Below, in pieces: positions 24,785 to 35,151 of a stretch of DNA of 64,000 bases. The stretch comes from Flavobacterium celericrescens. Lineage in GTDB: Bacteria; Bacteroidota; Bacteroidia; Flavobacteriales; Flavobacteriaceae. Within the stretch, counting starts at the first letter, position 1. Every line of letters begins with the position of its first letter. The position numbers and the translations under genes are program-made. The stretch spans positions 124,001-188,000 of the forward strand of contig NZ_JAAJBV010000001.1 of NCBI RefSeq assembly GCF_011392075.1. Direction: 5' to 3'. Below the pieces are notes generated by a model. That model was not told the origin of the DNA, searched no databases, and was given only the letters and a program-made list of their open reading frames with translations.

Positions 24785-26413
24785 TTATCCTAATTGCGGA
24801 CCTGCAGCAACAAGGTTGTTACCTTCTTCGTTATCTGTATATTGAACGAAATTTTTAATGAATCTAGAAGCTAAATCAGCGGCCTTAGCATTCCATTCTG
24901 AAGCATCGGCATAAGTATCTCTAGGATCTAAAATTGCAGGATTTACATCATGTAAAGCAGTAGGAACTTCAAAATTAAATACTGGAATTACTTTTGTGTC
25001 AGCATTTTCTATTGAACCGTCCAAAATAGCATCTATAATAGCACGAGTATCTTTAATAGAAATACGTTTTCCTGTACCATTCCATCCTGTGTTTACCATG
25101 TAAGCAGTAGCATTGTGCTGCTCCATTTTCTTTACTAATTCTTCACCATATTTGGTTGGATGTAATGATAAAAATGCTTTTCCAAAACAAGCAGAAAATG
25201 TTGGTTCTGGTTGTGTTACTCCTCTTTCAGTTCCTGCTAATTTAGCTGTAAATCCAGATAAGAAGTAATATTTTGTTTGCTCAGGAGTTAATTTTGAAAC
25301 CGGAGGCATTACTCCGAATGCGTCTGCTGTTAAGAAAATAACTTTAGTAGCATGACCTGCTTTAGAAACTGGTCTTACAATATTTTCTATATGATAAATT
25401 GGATATGAAACACGTGTGTTTTGAGTAACCGAACCATCTTTAAAATCGATTTTTCCGTTGGCATCAACTGTAACATTTTCTAATAATGCATCTTTTTTGA
25501 TTGCACCATAAATATCTGGCTCATTTGCCGCACTTAAATCGATAGTTTTTGCATAACAACCACCTTCAAAGTTGAAAACACCATCGTTATCCCAACCATG
25601 CTCATCGTCTCCAATTAACTCGCGTTTTGGATCAGTTGACAAAGTAGTTTTTCCTGTTCCAGATAATCCGAAGAAAACAGCAACATCTCCATCTTTTCCT
25701 TTGTTAGCAGAACAGTGCATTGAAGCCATTCCTTTCAATGGTAAATAATAATTCATCATCGAGAACAATCCTTTCTTCATTTCACCTCCATACCAAGTTC
25801 CGCCAATTAATTGAATTTTTTCCGTCAAATTAAAAGCTACATATACTTCAGAATTTAATCCGTGTGCTGCATAATCTTTGAAACTTGTTTTTGAACCATT
25901 CATTACAATAAAATCTGGCTCCCCAAAATTTTCTAATTCTGCTTCAGTTGGACGAATAAACATATTTTTTACAAAATGTGCTTGCCAAGCAACCTCCATA
26001 ATGAAACGAACTTTTAATCTTGTATCTTCATTCGCACCACAAAAAGCATCTACTACAAACAATCTTTTACCTGAAAGTTGTTTTACTGTAGTTTCTTTTA
26101 AAGCATTCCAAGTAGTTTGAGAGATTGGTTTATTATCATTTGCCGCTTTATCTGAGTTCCACCAAACAGTATTTTCTGTAACGCTGTCTTTTACTATATA
26201 TTTATCTTTAGGAGAACGACCGGTAAACTCTCCTGTCATCACATTTACTGCTCCAAGTTCAGATAATTGACCTCTTTCGAAACCTTCTAAAGCTGGATTT
26301 AATTCTTCATTATATAAAAACTCATAAGAAGGATTGTAGATTATTTCTGATACATTAACGATTCCGTATTTTTCCAACGAAATCGATTTCGTAATTTGGG
26401 CATTCGTATCCAT
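24785..26413 (-). CDS. pckA: Phosphoenolpyruvate carboxykinase (ATP)
   Basis: 542-residue cytoplasmic enzyme converting oxaloacetate and ATP to phosphoenolpyruvate, the entry step of gluconeogenesis. It has the kinase P-loop [11 protein letters not shown] near residue 250, the metal-binding IGDDEHGWD just after it, the PCK signature [11 protein letters not shown] near 210, and the adenine-binding [11 protein letters not shown] near 450. Length is typical. It is a single gene between a bidirectional terminator and the DUF423 gene. A minus-strand TAATTTTG (26448-26455) lies 34 nt before the start as a -7 element. Confidence 0.97.
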   Translation of the reverse strand: MDTNAQITKSISLEKYGIVNVSEIIYNPSYEFLYNEELNPALEGFERGQLSELGAVNVMTGEFTGRSPKDKYIVKDSVTENTVWWNSDKAANDNKPISQTTWNALKETTVKQLSGKRLFVVDAFCGANEDTRLKVRFIMEVAWQAHFVKNMFIRPTEAELENFGEPDFIVMNGSKTSFKDYAAHGLNSEVYVAFNLTEKIQLIGGTWYGGEMKKGLFSMMNYYLPLKGMASMHCSANKGKDGDVAVFFGLSGTGKTTLSTDPKRELIGDDEHGWDNDGVFNFEGGCYAKTIDLSAANEPDIYGAIKKDALLENVTVDANGKIDFKDGSVTQNTRVSYPIYHIENIVRPVSKAGHATKVIFLTADAFGVMPPVSKLTPEQTKYYFLSGFTAKLAGTERGVTQPEPTFSACFGKAFLSLHPTKYGEELVKKMEQHNATAYMVNTGWNGTGKRISIKDTRAIIDAILDGSIENADTKVIPVFNFEVPTALHDVNPAILDPRDTYADASEWNAKAADLASRFIKNFVQYTDNEEGNNLVAAGPQLG

Positions 26414-26486
26414 AAATTGTTTGTTATGTTGTGTATTTAATAAAGTGCAAAATTATAAATTTAATTTCAGATAGCGTTTTAATTTA

Positions 26487-26870
26487 TTATTTTTTACTTA
26501 AAACCGAGTAAAATAAATAGCTCCAAGCCGAAATCAAGAACATTCCTCCTATTGGTGTAATAGGTCCTAAAAATTTAGTTTTTAAATTTGTAACCCCATT
26601 TGTAGATAATAAATAGATAGATCCTGAAAAAAACAACACCCCAATTATTGTTAACCAAAAAATCACCAAACGTTCTTTTTCGCTTAAAAAAGTGAACACT
26701 GCAATAAACAATAAAAACAAAGCGTGATACATTTGATAACGCACACCCACCTCAAAAGATTGTAATTGTTCTACAGAAAGCACTTTTTTTAAAGCATGGG
26801 CTCCAAAAGCACCTAAAATTATTGCCGAAAGCCCTAAGAAAGCTGCCACTAAAAGAATTTTCTTGTCCAT
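26487..26870 (-). CDS. DUF423 membrane protein
   Basis: 127-residue membrane protein with four hydrophobic helices. The N-terminal LGAFGAHALKK (near residue 20), the central VRYQMYHALFLL and the TPIGGMFLISAW end are the DUF423 (YgdD-like) hallmarks. Function unknown; widely distributed in bacteria. It lies 73 nt upstream of pckA on the same strand, but pckA has its own -7 element. Confidence 0.9.
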   Translation of the reverse strand: MDKKILLVAAFLGLSAIILGAFGAHALKKVLSVEQLQSFEVGVRYQMYHALFLLFIAVFTFLSEKERLVIFWLTIIGVLFFSGSIYLLSTNGVTNLKTKFLGPITPIGGMFLISAWSYLFYSVLSKK

Positions 26871-26995
26871 TATTTAAAATTTTCGACCAAAGATAGCAAA
26901 AGTTTTAATGTTAAATTATAACTTAAATAGGGAAATTATTTTTATAAATATAACATTTTATTATCTTCGTGTGATATTTCCACAATACACACAAA

Positions 26996-28366
26996 ATGAG
27001 ACATGTCTTAGTCATTGGAGCAGGTCGTTCTGCTTCATCGCTTATAAAATATTTGTTAGATCATTCTGAAAAGGAAAATCTCCATGTTACTATTGGCGAT
27101 TTATCAGAAGATTTAGCGAAGCAAAAAACTAGCAATCACAAAAATGCTACAGCAATTGCGTTTGACATCTTTAATGAAACCCAACGCAAAGCCGAAATTC
27201 AAAAAGCTGATATAGTTGTCTCAATGTTACCTGCTCATTTGCATTTAGAAGTTGCTAAAGATTGTGTTGTCTATAAAAAACATATGGTAACTGCATCATA
27301 CATCAGCAATGCAATGCAAGAATTAGACGCTGCTGCTAAAGAAAATAATTTAGTTTTCATGAACGAAATTGGTCTTGATCCAGGGATTGATCACATGAGT
27401 GCCATGAAAGTGTTGGATGAAATTAGAGACAAAGGTGGAAATATAATCTTATTTGAATCATTTTGTGGCGGATTAGTTGCCCCAGAAAGCGATACTAATT
27501 TATGGAATTATAAATTTACTTGGAATCCAAGAAATGTTGTGTTGGCAGGACAAGGTGGAGCTGCAAAATTTATTCAAGAAGGAACTTACAAGTACATTCC
27601 ATACTCAAAATTATTTAGAAGAACTGAATTTCTAGAGGTTGAAGGTTATGGAAGATTTGAAGCTTATGCTAACAGAGATTCTTTAAAATACAGAAGCGTT
27701 TATGGCTTAGACAATGCTTTAACTTGTTATCGCGGAACAATTAGACGTGTAGGATATTCTAGAGCATGGGATATTTTAGTACAACTTGGAATGACAGATG
27801 ATTCATATATTATTGATAATTCGGAAGAAATGACCTATCGTGAATTTACGAATTCATTCTTACCTTATCATCCAACAGACACTGTAGAAATCAAATTGCG
27901 TCATGCTCAAAAAATTGACCAAGACGATATTATTTGGGACAAGTTAGTTGAATTAGATTTATTTAATGCTGATAAAAAAGTAGGATTAGTTAAAGCAACT
28001 CCAGCACAAATATTAGAAAAAATATTAGCAGAAAAATGGGCATTACAACCAAACGATAAAGACATGATTGTAATGTATCATAAATTTGGCTATGAATTAA
28101 ATGGTGAAAAGAAACAAATTGATTCTACAATGGTTTGCATTGGTGACGACCAAACTTATACTGCTATGGCAAAAACTGTTGGATTACCTGTCGCTATTGC
28201 AACCTTAAAAATTTTAAATAAAGAAATCTCAACCCCTGGAGTTCAATTACCAATTACAAAAGAAGTTTACACTCCAATTCTAAAAGAATTAGAAAGTTAT
28301 GGTGTACTATTCAAGGAAACTGAAGCTCCTTATTTAGGCTACAATCCTTTGAATGTGAAGAATTAA
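26996..28366 (+). CDS. Saccharopine dehydrogenase family protein
   Basis: 456-residue two-domain oxidoreductase. The N-terminal Rossmann fold starts VLVIGAGRSASS (residues 4-15), with DIVVSMLPAHLH near 76 and the family motif NEIGLDPGIDHM near 120. The C-terminal catalytic domain contains SFCGGLVAPES and YRGTIRRVGY. It resembles the saccharopine reductase side (glutamate-forming, Lys9-like) of lysine metabolism. The Lrp/AsnC regulator immediately downstream supports an amino-acid role. Direction, degradation or synthesis, cannot be decided from sequence. Confidence 0.88.
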   Translation: MRHVLVIGAGRSASSLIKYLLDHSEKENLHVTIGDLSEDLAKQKTSNHKNATAIAFDIFNETQRKAEIQKADIVVSMLPAHLHLEVAKDCVVYKKHMVTASYISNAMQELDAAAKENNLVFMNEIGLDPGIDHMSAMKVLDEIRDKGGNIILFESFCGGLVAPESDTNLWNYKFTWNPRNVVLAGQGGAAKFIQEGTYKYIPYSKLFRRTEFLEVEGYGRFEAYANRDSLKYRSVYGLDNALTCYRGTIRRVGYSRAWDILVQLGMTDDSYIIDNSEEMTYREFTNSFLPYHPTDTVEIKLRHAQKIDQDDIIWDKLVELDLFNADKKVGLVKATPAQILEKILAEKWALQPNDKDMIVMYHKFGYELNGEKKQIDSTMVCIGDDQTYTAMAKTVGLPVAIATLKILNKEISTPGVQLPITKEVYTPILKELESYGVLFKETEAPYLGYNPLNVKN

Positions 28367-28384
28367 TTTTTAAATCTTGTTATA

Positions 28385-28416
28385 AAATCCGATTTTAATT
28401 GAAATCGGATTTTTTT
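28385..28416 (+). terminator. Terminator after the saccharopine dehydrogenase gene
   Basis: AAATCCGATTT and AAATCGGATTT pair perfectly around a 6-nt loop and continue with T. It separates the dehydrogenase from the Lrp-type gene. Confidence 0.85.
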
Positions 28417-28430
28417 GTTTCAATTATAAC

Positions 28431-28438
28431 TAATTTTG
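28431..28438 (+). promoter_or_regulatory. -7 promoter element of the Lrp/AsnC gene
   Basis: TAATTTTG is a perfect TAnnTTTG, 25 nt upstream of the ATG at 28464. Confidence 0.5.
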
Positions 28439-28463
28439 TACTTTTACTTTCAAATAAGTTAAA

Positions 28464-28934
28464 ATGAAAATAAATCAGCTACAGATTGAAATTGACGGAA
28501 TTGACAAAGAAATTCTTCGTGATTTAATGGAAGATGCTCGCAAACCTATTCTGCAAATTGCAAATAAAATTGGGATTTCGGGAGCGGCAATTCATCAACG
28601 ATTGAGAAAATTAGAACAAGCAGGTGTTATTTCAGGCTCTAAATTTGTGGTTGACACCAAAGTTTTAGGCTATAGCACTGCTGCATTCATAGGGATTTAT
28701 TTAGAAAAAGCATCAAGCAATCCGGAAGTAGTTAAAGAATTAAAAAAAATCCCCGAAGTACTTGAATGTCATTATACTACAGGAAATTGGAGCATTTTAA
28801 TAAAAATTATTTGTAAAGACAACGAACATTTAATGCAATTACTAAATAAAAAAATACAACCTATTGATGGTGTTTCTAGAACAGAAACTTTTATTTCATT
28901 AGACCAACAAATTGAAAGACAAATTCAATTGTAA
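28464..28934 (+). CDS. Lrp/AsnC-family transcriptional regulator
   Basis: 156-residue regulator. An N-terminal helix-turn-helix covers about residues 10-60 (ILRDLMEDARKPILQIA, then ISGAAIHQRLRKLEQAGVI), and the C-terminal RAM/AsnC ligand-binding domain about 70-150 (KIPEVLECHYTTGNWSILIKI). These proteins respond to amino acids as octamers. It follows a saccharopine dehydrogenase gene, which may be a target. It has its own promoter element after the terminator at 28385. Confidence 0.93.
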   Translation: MKINQLQIEIDGIDKEILRDLMEDARKPILQIANKIGISGAAIHQRLRKLEQAGVISGSKFVVDTKVLGYSTAAFIGIYLEKASSNPEVVKELKKIPEVLECHYTTGNWSILIKIICKDNEHLMQLLNKKIQPIDGVSRTETFISLDQQIERQIQL

Positions 28935-28959
28935 TTTATAGTTATAATTCCCCAATACC

Positions 28960-30114
28960 TTGAAAACAAAAATTGCCATAACTGGTTTTGCTTCCATTTC
29001 TACATTAGGTTCAGAAATTGATTCGATATGGAAAAATTACAACCAAAAAAAGAGTTGTATCCAAAAAAAATGCATAAACCATCAAGATGTTTTAGTTGCG
29101 TCTATTCCTATTGAAGTAGCAGATGAAATCACACGATTAAGAAATTCCGACAATAAATATAAAAACTTAGATAATTCGGTTTTATTTGCAATATTGATTT
29201 CAAGAAAAGCAGTTGCAACTGCAAAATGGACAAAAGCAGATTTTTTTGGCATCAATATAGGTTCCTCAAGAGGAGCTACAGAATTGTTTGAAAAACACCA
29301 CGAAGAATTTATTAAAACAGATAAAGTAAGCACATTAGCTTCGCCAACTACAACACTTGGCAACCTATCAAGTTGGGTTTCTCACGATTTACAAGTAAAA
29401 GGCCCCGAAGTTTCTCATTCAATCACTTGTTCAACTTCACTACACGCGCTTTTAAATGGTATTGCCTGGCTACAAGCTGGAATGGTGGATAAATTCTTAG
29501 TCGGCGGCACAGAAGCTCCATTGACACCTTTTACAATTGCACAAATGCAAGCATTAGGAATTTATTCAAAAAACGAAAGTGAATTCCCTTGTCAAGCCTT
29601 AAACTTATCTAAAAAACAAAATACTCTAGTAATTGGAGAAGGAGCAGCAGTTATCTGTATAGAAAATGGAGTGAAAGAAAATGCCATTGCATACATCGAA
29701 GGAATTGGCTACGCTACTGAAATATTAGAACACAATGTTTCAATTTCTACAGAAGCAGAATGTTTTCAAAAATCTATGTTAATGGCAATTGAAGGAATCA
29801 ATTTAAATGAAATAGATGCAATTGTAATGCATGCTCCTGGAACTATTAAAGGTGATCAATCAGAATTTAGAGCTATTGAAAAAGTATTTGGAAATAACAT
29901 TCCATTATTGACTACTAATAAATGGAAAATCGGGCATACTTTTGGTTCTTCGGGAATGTTAAGTCTTGAATTGGCAATTCTGATGCTACAAAACAACACC
30001 TTAATTGAAAGTCCGTTTTATCCAAATAAAAAACCTACAACACCTCTAAAAAAGATTTTAGTAAATGCTGTAGGCTTTGGTGGCAACGCAGTTAGCGTTG
30101 TTGTATCTATATAA
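28960..30114 (+). CDS. Beta-ketoacyl synthase (KAS I/II type)
   Basis: 384-residue thiolase-fold condensing enzyme. The Cys-His-His triad is visible: Cys157 in SITCSTS, His291 in VMHAPGT and His326 in KIGHTFGSSG. GVGFGGNAVSVV-like text near the C-terminus (VGFGGNAVSVV) is typical. It is slightly shorter than FabF (about 410 aa). The start appears to be TTG (MKTKIAITG), as no ATG precedes the conserved N-terminus. No acyl carrier protein or other fatty acid genes lie nearby, so it may serve a special lipid or polyene; the substrate is unknown. It ends 3 nt from the convergent nuoN stop. Confidence 0.87.
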   Translation: MKTKIAITGFASISTLGSEIDSIWKNYNQKKSCIQKKCINHQDVLVASIPIEVADEITRLRNSDNKYKNLDNSVLFAILISRKAVATAKWTKADFFGINIGSSRGATELFEKHHEEFIKTDKVSTLASPTTTLGNLSSWVSHDLQVKGPEVSHSITCSTSLHALLNGIAWLQAGMVDKFLVGGTEAPLTPFTIAQMQALGIYSKNESEFPCQALNLSKKQNTLVIGEGAAVICIENGVKENAIAYIEGIGYATEILEHNVSISTEAECFQKSMLMAIEGINLNEIDAIVMHAPGTIKGDQSEFRAIEKVFGNNIPLLTTNKWKIGHTFGSSGMLSLELAILMLQNNTLIESPFYPNKKPTTPLKKILVNAVGFGGNAVSVVVSI

Positions 30115-30117
30115 AAA

Positions 30118-31485
30118 TTATATTAAATGTAGAATTGTATCTGGAAATAACCCTAACACAATTAACAATACTGCTGCTACTATTCCAACAATATAAAATT
30201 CACTACCGTGTTCAACTTCTTGTTTCACAGAGTCTTTAGTGTACATTGCAAGGATAACTCTAAAATAGTAATAAACACTAATCATAGAATTTACAATAGC
30301 CACAATAGCCAACACTAAGAAACCAGCAGAAATAACTTGATTTAATAAGAATAATTTTGCGAAAAAACCGCTTAAAATAGGAATTCCAGCCATTGATAAT
30401 AATGCTAACGACATGATAACCGCCATCAAAGGATTTCTTTTAGCCAAACCATTGAAATTATCAATTTTATCATCATCTTCATTTTTACACACATAAATTA
30501 AAACTGAAAATGCAGCAACACCTGCTAAAGCATAAGAAGCTGAATAATACAATAAATTATTAGCCGCTGCTCCAATATTTAACAACGTCATTAACAAGAA
30601 TCCTGCGTGAGAAATTCCTGAAAAAGCTAATATACGTTTAACACTATTTTGACGTAATGCCATAATGTTACCAATAGTCATAGAAAGTATCGAAATAACC
30701 AATATCACAATTTCATAACTATAAGCCATGTAACTATTTAAAATGGTTATTAATTTAAAGAAAGCTGCCATTGCAACAACTTTGGCAAATGTGCTCATAA
30801 ATGCAGTAACAATTAATGGCGCGCCTTCATAAACATCTGGAGCCCAAAAATGGAAAGGTACAGCTGCAATTTTGAACAACATACCTATTGTAATTAAAAT
30901 AACTCCAATATAAAACCAGTACTCTGTATTTGCAGAAATTGAAGCATCATATAAAGTTGGCACATCAAAAGTTCCTGTTGCACCATACAACATAGCAATT
31001 CCAAAAAGTAAAATTCCTGAAGCAAATGACCCCATTAAAAAGTATTTCATACCTGCTTCGTTACTTCTAATATCAAGTCTATGACTTCCTGCTAAAACAT
31101 ACAAGGCAATAGAAAGCACTTCTATACCAAGAAAAAACATGGCCATATTATTAAAACTAACCATAGCAATTGCTCCTGAAAGCATAAATATTTTAATAGA
31201 AATAAAATCCGATATTTTAGAAGTATTCTTATAAACATTATTACTTAAAACCAACAATAATGCTGTAAGTAAAATAAATAAAGAAGAAAATGTTTTAGAA
31301 AAACTAGTTTCTTCAATCATATTGCTATAATCTCCTGCTACTTGTGGCAAATTATCTGTAATGGTTAAACCAAATAAAGCAAGTAAAGCAATAACACTTA
31401 CTGGAATGATGGCTTTTCTAAAGTTAAAAATCTCTGCTACTAAGCAAAAAACTCCTAAACCTACTATAGCTATTAATGTATTCAT
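30118..31485 (-). CDS. nuoN: NADH-quinone oxidoreductase subunit N
   Basis: 455-residue polytopic membrane subunit of respiratory complex I, one of three antiporter-like proton-pumping subunits. About 13-14 helices are visible. The motif FHFWAPDVYEGAP (near residue 217) and the preceding Lys-bearing helix mark NuoN, and FSGISHAGFLLM near 290 is also typical. It is the last gene of the nuoA-N operon, 15 nt after nuoM, and its 3' end faces the ketoacyl synthase gene with only 3 nt between, so no separate terminator is visible. Confidence 0.95.
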   Translation of the reverse strand: MNTLIAIVGLGVFCLVAEIFNFRKAIIPVSVIALLALFGLTITDNLPQVAGDYSNMIEETSFSKTFSSLFILLTALLLVLSNNVYKNTSKISDFISIKIFMLSGAIAMVSFNNMAMFFLGIEVLSIALYVLAGSHRLDIRSNEAGMKYFLMGSFASGILLFGIAMLYGATGTFDVPTLYDASISANTEYWFYIGVILITIGMLFKIAAVPFHFWAPDVYEGAPLIVTAFMSTFAKVVAMAAFFKLITILNSYMAYSYEIVILVISILSMTIGNIMALRQNSVKRILAFSGISHAGFLLMTLLNIGAAANNLLYYSASYALAGVAAFSVLIYVCKNEDDDKIDNFNGLAKRNPLMAVIMSLALLSMAGIPILSGFFAKLFLLNQVISAGFLVLAIVAIVNSMISVYYYFRVILAMYTKDSVKQEVEHGSEFYIVGIVAAVLLIVLGLFPDTILHLI

Positions 31486-31500
31486 TCTTAATTGACTTTC

Positions 31501-32934
31501 TTAATTAATTTGATTTAAAATATTTTGTAAACTTGGTGTAATTAACTCAATTATTGGTTTTGGGTATAATCCAAAGAAAAATACTAATACAACAATAACA
31601 AGTAAAACCAAACCTTCAACAATGGTAACATCTGCAAAAACTTTTGTATTTGTTTCACCTAACATTGTTTGCTGATACATTCTTAACATATAAAATGCTC
31701 CTAAAATAATAGTTGTACCTGCTACAATAGCAAAACCAATATTTACATTATATAAACTGTACAATATTGTAAACTCACCAACAAAGTTAAAAGTAGTAGG
31801 CATCGCAACAGAAGCTAGAACTAAAATCATAAAAAATGAAGCAAATTTTGTTGCTTGAGAGCGAATTCCACCCATTTCAGAAATAGTGTAAGTATTCCAT
31901 CTGTTGAAAATAATTTCTGATACAAAAAACAATCCTACAATTACCAATCCATGAGAAAGCATTTGCAAAACTGCTCCTTGAAATCCTTCAATTGTTAATG
32001 AATATAAACCTGCAGCAATTAATCCTACGTGAGAAAGCGAAGAATATGCTAATAATTTTTTTAGGTTTTTTTGTCTCAACGTTAATACTGCTCCATAGAT
32101 TACTCCAGCAATTGAAACTCCTAATATGTAAGGCATGAATTCTTTTGCAGCAGTATCCGTTATTGGTAATTGCCATCTCAACACACTGTACAATCCCATT
32201 TTTAGCATAATCCCAGATAAAAGCATTGTTCCAATTGCTGGAGCTTTACTATAAGTGTTAGCCTGCCATGTATGAAAAGGAATCAAAGGGATTTTAATTG
32301 CATATGCTAAGAAAAACGCTAAGAAAAGCCAAGTTTTTTCAGTTTCAGTTAAAGCCAAAGCATATAAACTTTCGATTTCTAAACTTCCTGCTTTTTGATA
32401 CAAATAAACAAAGGCAACAAGCATAAATAAAGAACCTCCAAAAGTATATATAAAGAATTTCAAAATTGCATTTTTACGTTCTTCTAAAGAACCATTACCC
32501 CATAATAAAGCAATAAAGTATATTGGAATAAGTGCTAATTCCCAAAAAACATAATATAACAAACCATCCGCTGCTAAAAAAGTTCCTGCCATAGCAAATG
32601 CCATGAATAATACTAAACTATAAATTGCTTTTTCATTTTCAAATTTTGTAACCCATCCCGACAAAATAATTAATGGCAATAATCCTGTAGTTAGTAACAA
32701 CATCGCTAATGACAAACCATCAACAGCTAATGAAAAATAAATTTTAGGATTTTGAATCCAAATAGATTTACAACTTAAATCTGCTCCGTTAAGATACAAA
32801 TTAAGTGCATATAATGTGAATACAAAAGAAGCAACGCTAACAAGTAAAGCGATTTTTGATGCAAATTTATTTCCTGCAAAAAAAGTGAAAGCTGCTCCAG
32901 CTAATAATAAAATTAATACGATACTTATGTTCAT
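31501..32934 (-). CDS. nuoM: NADH-quinone oxidoreductase subunit M
   Basis: 477-residue antiporter-like membrane subunit of complex I. Typical features are FWELALIPIYFIALLWG near residue 130 with the conserved Glu, FFLAYAIKIPLIPFHTW near 207 and YSSLSHVGLIAAGLYS near 298. It probably pumps protons in the distal membrane arm. It lies between nuoL (9 nt) and nuoN (15 nt). Confidence 0.96.
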   Translation of the reverse strand: MNISIVLILLLAGAAFTFFAGNKFASKIALLVSVASFVFTLYALNLYLNGADLSCKSIWIQNPKIYFSLAVDGLSLAMLLLTTGLLPLIILSGWVTKFENEKAIYSLVLFMAFAMAGTFLAADGLLYYVFWELALIPIYFIALLWGNGSLEERKNAILKFFIYTFGGSLFMLVAFVYLYQKAGSLEIESLYALALTETEKTWLFLAFFLAYAIKIPLIPFHTWQANTYSKAPAIGTMLLSGIMLKMGLYSVLRWQLPITDTAAKEFMPYILGVSIAGVIYGAVLTLRQKNLKKLLAYSSLSHVGLIAAGLYSLTIEGFQGAVLQMLSHGLVIVGLFFVSEIIFNRWNTYTISEMGGIRSQATKFASFFMILVLASVAMPTTFNFVGEFTILYSLYNVNIGFAIVAGTTIILGAFYMLRMYQQTMLGETNTKVFADVTIVEGLVLLVIVVLVFFFGLYPKPIIELITPSLQNILNQIN

Positions 32935-32943
32935 AATATCAAA

Positions 32944-34821
32944 TTATCGGATAAGAAATAAATAAATTAAAAACGCGCTAATGCTAAATACAAATGCAAA
33001 AAGATAAAAACCAACATTTCCGTTTTGTACTTTTTTACCTTGTATTGATAAAACTGAAACTACATTCCCTAAACCAAAAACAGATTTAGAAATATACTTT
33101 TCGATGAAATTTTTAGAAAAACTTGCTAATCCATATATTGGAGTAACAATGATTGCCATATAAATCTCATCAATATAATATTTGTTTGAAAGCACTTTGT
33201 GTAATCCTTGAACTTCATCAGATGTTGGAACTTCTTTTTTCTTCATGTAAAGATTATAAGCTATCCCTATCCCAATTAACGCACCTAAAACCGCAAAAGC
33301 CATTAAGCCATATTCAGTAGCTCCTAAATGATGCTCAGCATGCTCTTTGTGAGCAAAAATTGGCATTAAATAATGATTCAACCAACTATTTCCAAAAGGC
33401 AAACTAATTAATCCGCCTAACGCTGATAATACTGCTAAAACTATTAACGGGAAAGTTATTAAACTTGGGCTTTCGTGTAAATGTTTTTTCTGTTCTTCAG
33501 TTCCTCTAAATTCATTAAAGAATGTAAGGTATAATAATCTAAACATGTAAAAAGCAGTCATGATAGAAGCAATTGTTGCTAAAACCCATAACACTTTGTT
33601 TTCATGAAAAGCGGTTAATAAAATTTCGTCTTTAGACCAAAATCCTGCAAACGGAGGCAATCCAGCAATCGCAAGTGTTGCAATTAAAAAGGTAATATAA
33701 GTAATTTTCATACTTCCTCTTAAACCACCCATTTTTCTCATATCCTGTTCGCCATGTAAAGCATGAATTACCGAACCCGAACCTAAGAATAAACAAGCTT
33801 TAAAGAAAGCATGCGTGATAACGTGGAAAACAGCAACTTGATAAGCTCCTAATCCTAAAGCTAAGAACATTAAACCAAGTTGTGAAACTGTTGAATAAGC
33901 TAATACTTTTTTAATATCGTTTTGAACTAATCCAATAGATGCGGCAACTAAAGCTGTAGTAACTCCAACTACTGCAATAATATTTTGAACAATTGGAGCA
34001 ATATCAAACAAGAAATTCATACGAGTAATCATAAAAATACCAGCCGTAACCATTGTAGCTGCGTGAATTAAGGCAGAAACAGGTGTTGGACCAGCCATTG
34101 CATCTGGCAACCAAGTATAAAGTGGCAATTGAGCTGATTTTCCACAAGCACCAACAAACAAACAAAACGCTGCAATTGAGTACCAACCAGATGTTGAAAC
34201 AACTCCATCTACATCAATTGCCTGCTGAATTCCAGAAAATTCAAGTGTATTTGTAGCAAAACCTAAAATAAAAATTCCGATTAAGAATCCTAAATCTCCT
34301 ATTCTATTCATAATGAATGCTTTTTTAGCAGCATCATTATAATCTTGATTTTTATACCAGAATCCGATTAATAAATAAGAACACAAACCTACACCTTCCC
34401 ATCCGATGAACATAATTAAAAGATTGCTTCCCGCAACCAAAGTAATCATGAAGAAAATGAACAAATTTAGATAAGCAAAAAACTTATACATATTTTCATC
34501 ATCATGCATGTAACTAATTGAGTAAATATGAATTAACGTCCCAATTCCTGTTACAAACAACAACCACAAGATAGATAGTTGGTCAAAAACAAAATCAAAA
34601 TTTACGGCTAATTTCCCTATTGAAAACCATTCAGATAAATGAAGCGTTATAGGTTGTTTTACACTGAAAAAAAGCAACAATGTAATCACAAACGAAAGCA
34701 AAACTGACGCTGTTCCTACAACACCAGAAAGGTTTTTACTCATTTTTCTTCCAAAAAACACATTGATTAAAAAACCAATTAGCGGAGCAAAAAGTAATAC
34801 TATTAAACTAGTTGTATTCAT
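32944..34821 (-). CDS. nuoL: NADH-quinone oxidoreductase subunit L
   Basis: 625-residue antiporter-like subunit at the tip of the membrane arm of complex I. It has FIGWEGVGLCSYLLIGFWY near residue 138, the conserved LPLYTWLPDAMAGPTPVSALIHAATMV region near 230 and AYSTVSQLGLMFLALG near 310. The C-terminus (about 530-625) contains the amphipathic lateral helix and last transmembrane helix. It is 6 nt after nuoK and 9 nt before nuoM. Confidence 0.97.
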   Translation of the reverse strand: MNTTSLIVLLFAPLIGFLINVFFGRKMSKNLSGVVGTASVLLSFVITLLLFFSVKQPITLHLSEWFSIGKLAVNFDFVFDQLSILWLLFVTGIGTLIHIYSISYMHDDENMYKFFAYLNLFIFFMITLVAGSNLLIMFIGWEGVGLCSYLLIGFWYKNQDYNDAAKKAFIMNRIGDLGFLIGIFILGFATNTLEFSGIQQAIDVDGVVSTSGWYSIAAFCLFVGACGKSAQLPLYTWLPDAMAGPTPVSALIHAATMVTAGIFMITRMNFLFDIAPIVQNIIAVVGVTTALVAASIGLVQNDIKKVLAYSTVSQLGLMFLALGLGAYQVAVFHVITHAFFKACLFLGSGSVIHALHGEQDMRKMGGLRGSMKITYITFLIATLAIAGLPPFAGFWSKDEILLTAFHENKVLWVLATIASIMTAFYMFRLLYLTFFNEFRGTEEQKKHLHESPSLITFPLIVLAVLSALGGLISLPFGNSWLNHYLMPIFAHKEHAEHHLGATEYGLMAFAVLGALIGIGIAYNLYMKKKEVPTSDEVQGLHKVLSNKYYIDEIYMAIIVTPIYGLASFSKNFIEKYISKSVFGLGNVVSVLSIQGKKVQNGNVGFYLFAFVFSISAFLIYLFLIR

Positions 34822-34827
34822 AAGGAA

Positions 34828-35148
34828 TTATCCTTTTAAATTTTTTAAATTATCGATATCAATATTTCCAATGTTTCTGTAAATAGAAACTAAAATTGCT
34901 AAACCTACAGCTACTTCAGCTGCAGCCACCGCCATTGTAAAAAACACAAACACTTGTCCAGAAGCATCTTGGTGGTAAGTTGAAAATGCAACTAATAATA
35001 AATTAACAGCATTTAGCATTATTTCTATAGACATAAACATGATGATGGCATTTCTTCTATATAAAATTCCAAAAGCACCAATACAGAATAGTAATGCTGA
35101 TAAAATAATATAATTTCCAATCCCTACTTGTTCTAAAATACTTTGCAT
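34828..35148 (-). CDS. nuoK: NADH-quinone oxidoreductase subunit K
   Basis: 106-residue membrane subunit with three helices. The Glu-containing helices IIMFMSIEIMLNAVNLLLVAF (Glu near residue 37) and AAAEVAVGLAILVSIYR (Glu near 72) carry the conserved buried charges that form part of the quinone-coupled proton path. It lies between nuoJ (3 nt) and nuoL (6 nt). Confidence 0.96.
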   Translation of the reverse strand: MQSILEQVGIGNYIILSALLFCIGAFGILYRRNAIIMFMSIEIMLNAVNLLLVAFSTYHQDASGQVFVFFTMAVAAAEVAVGLAILVSIYRNIGNIDIDNLKNLKG

Positions 35149-35151
35149 AAC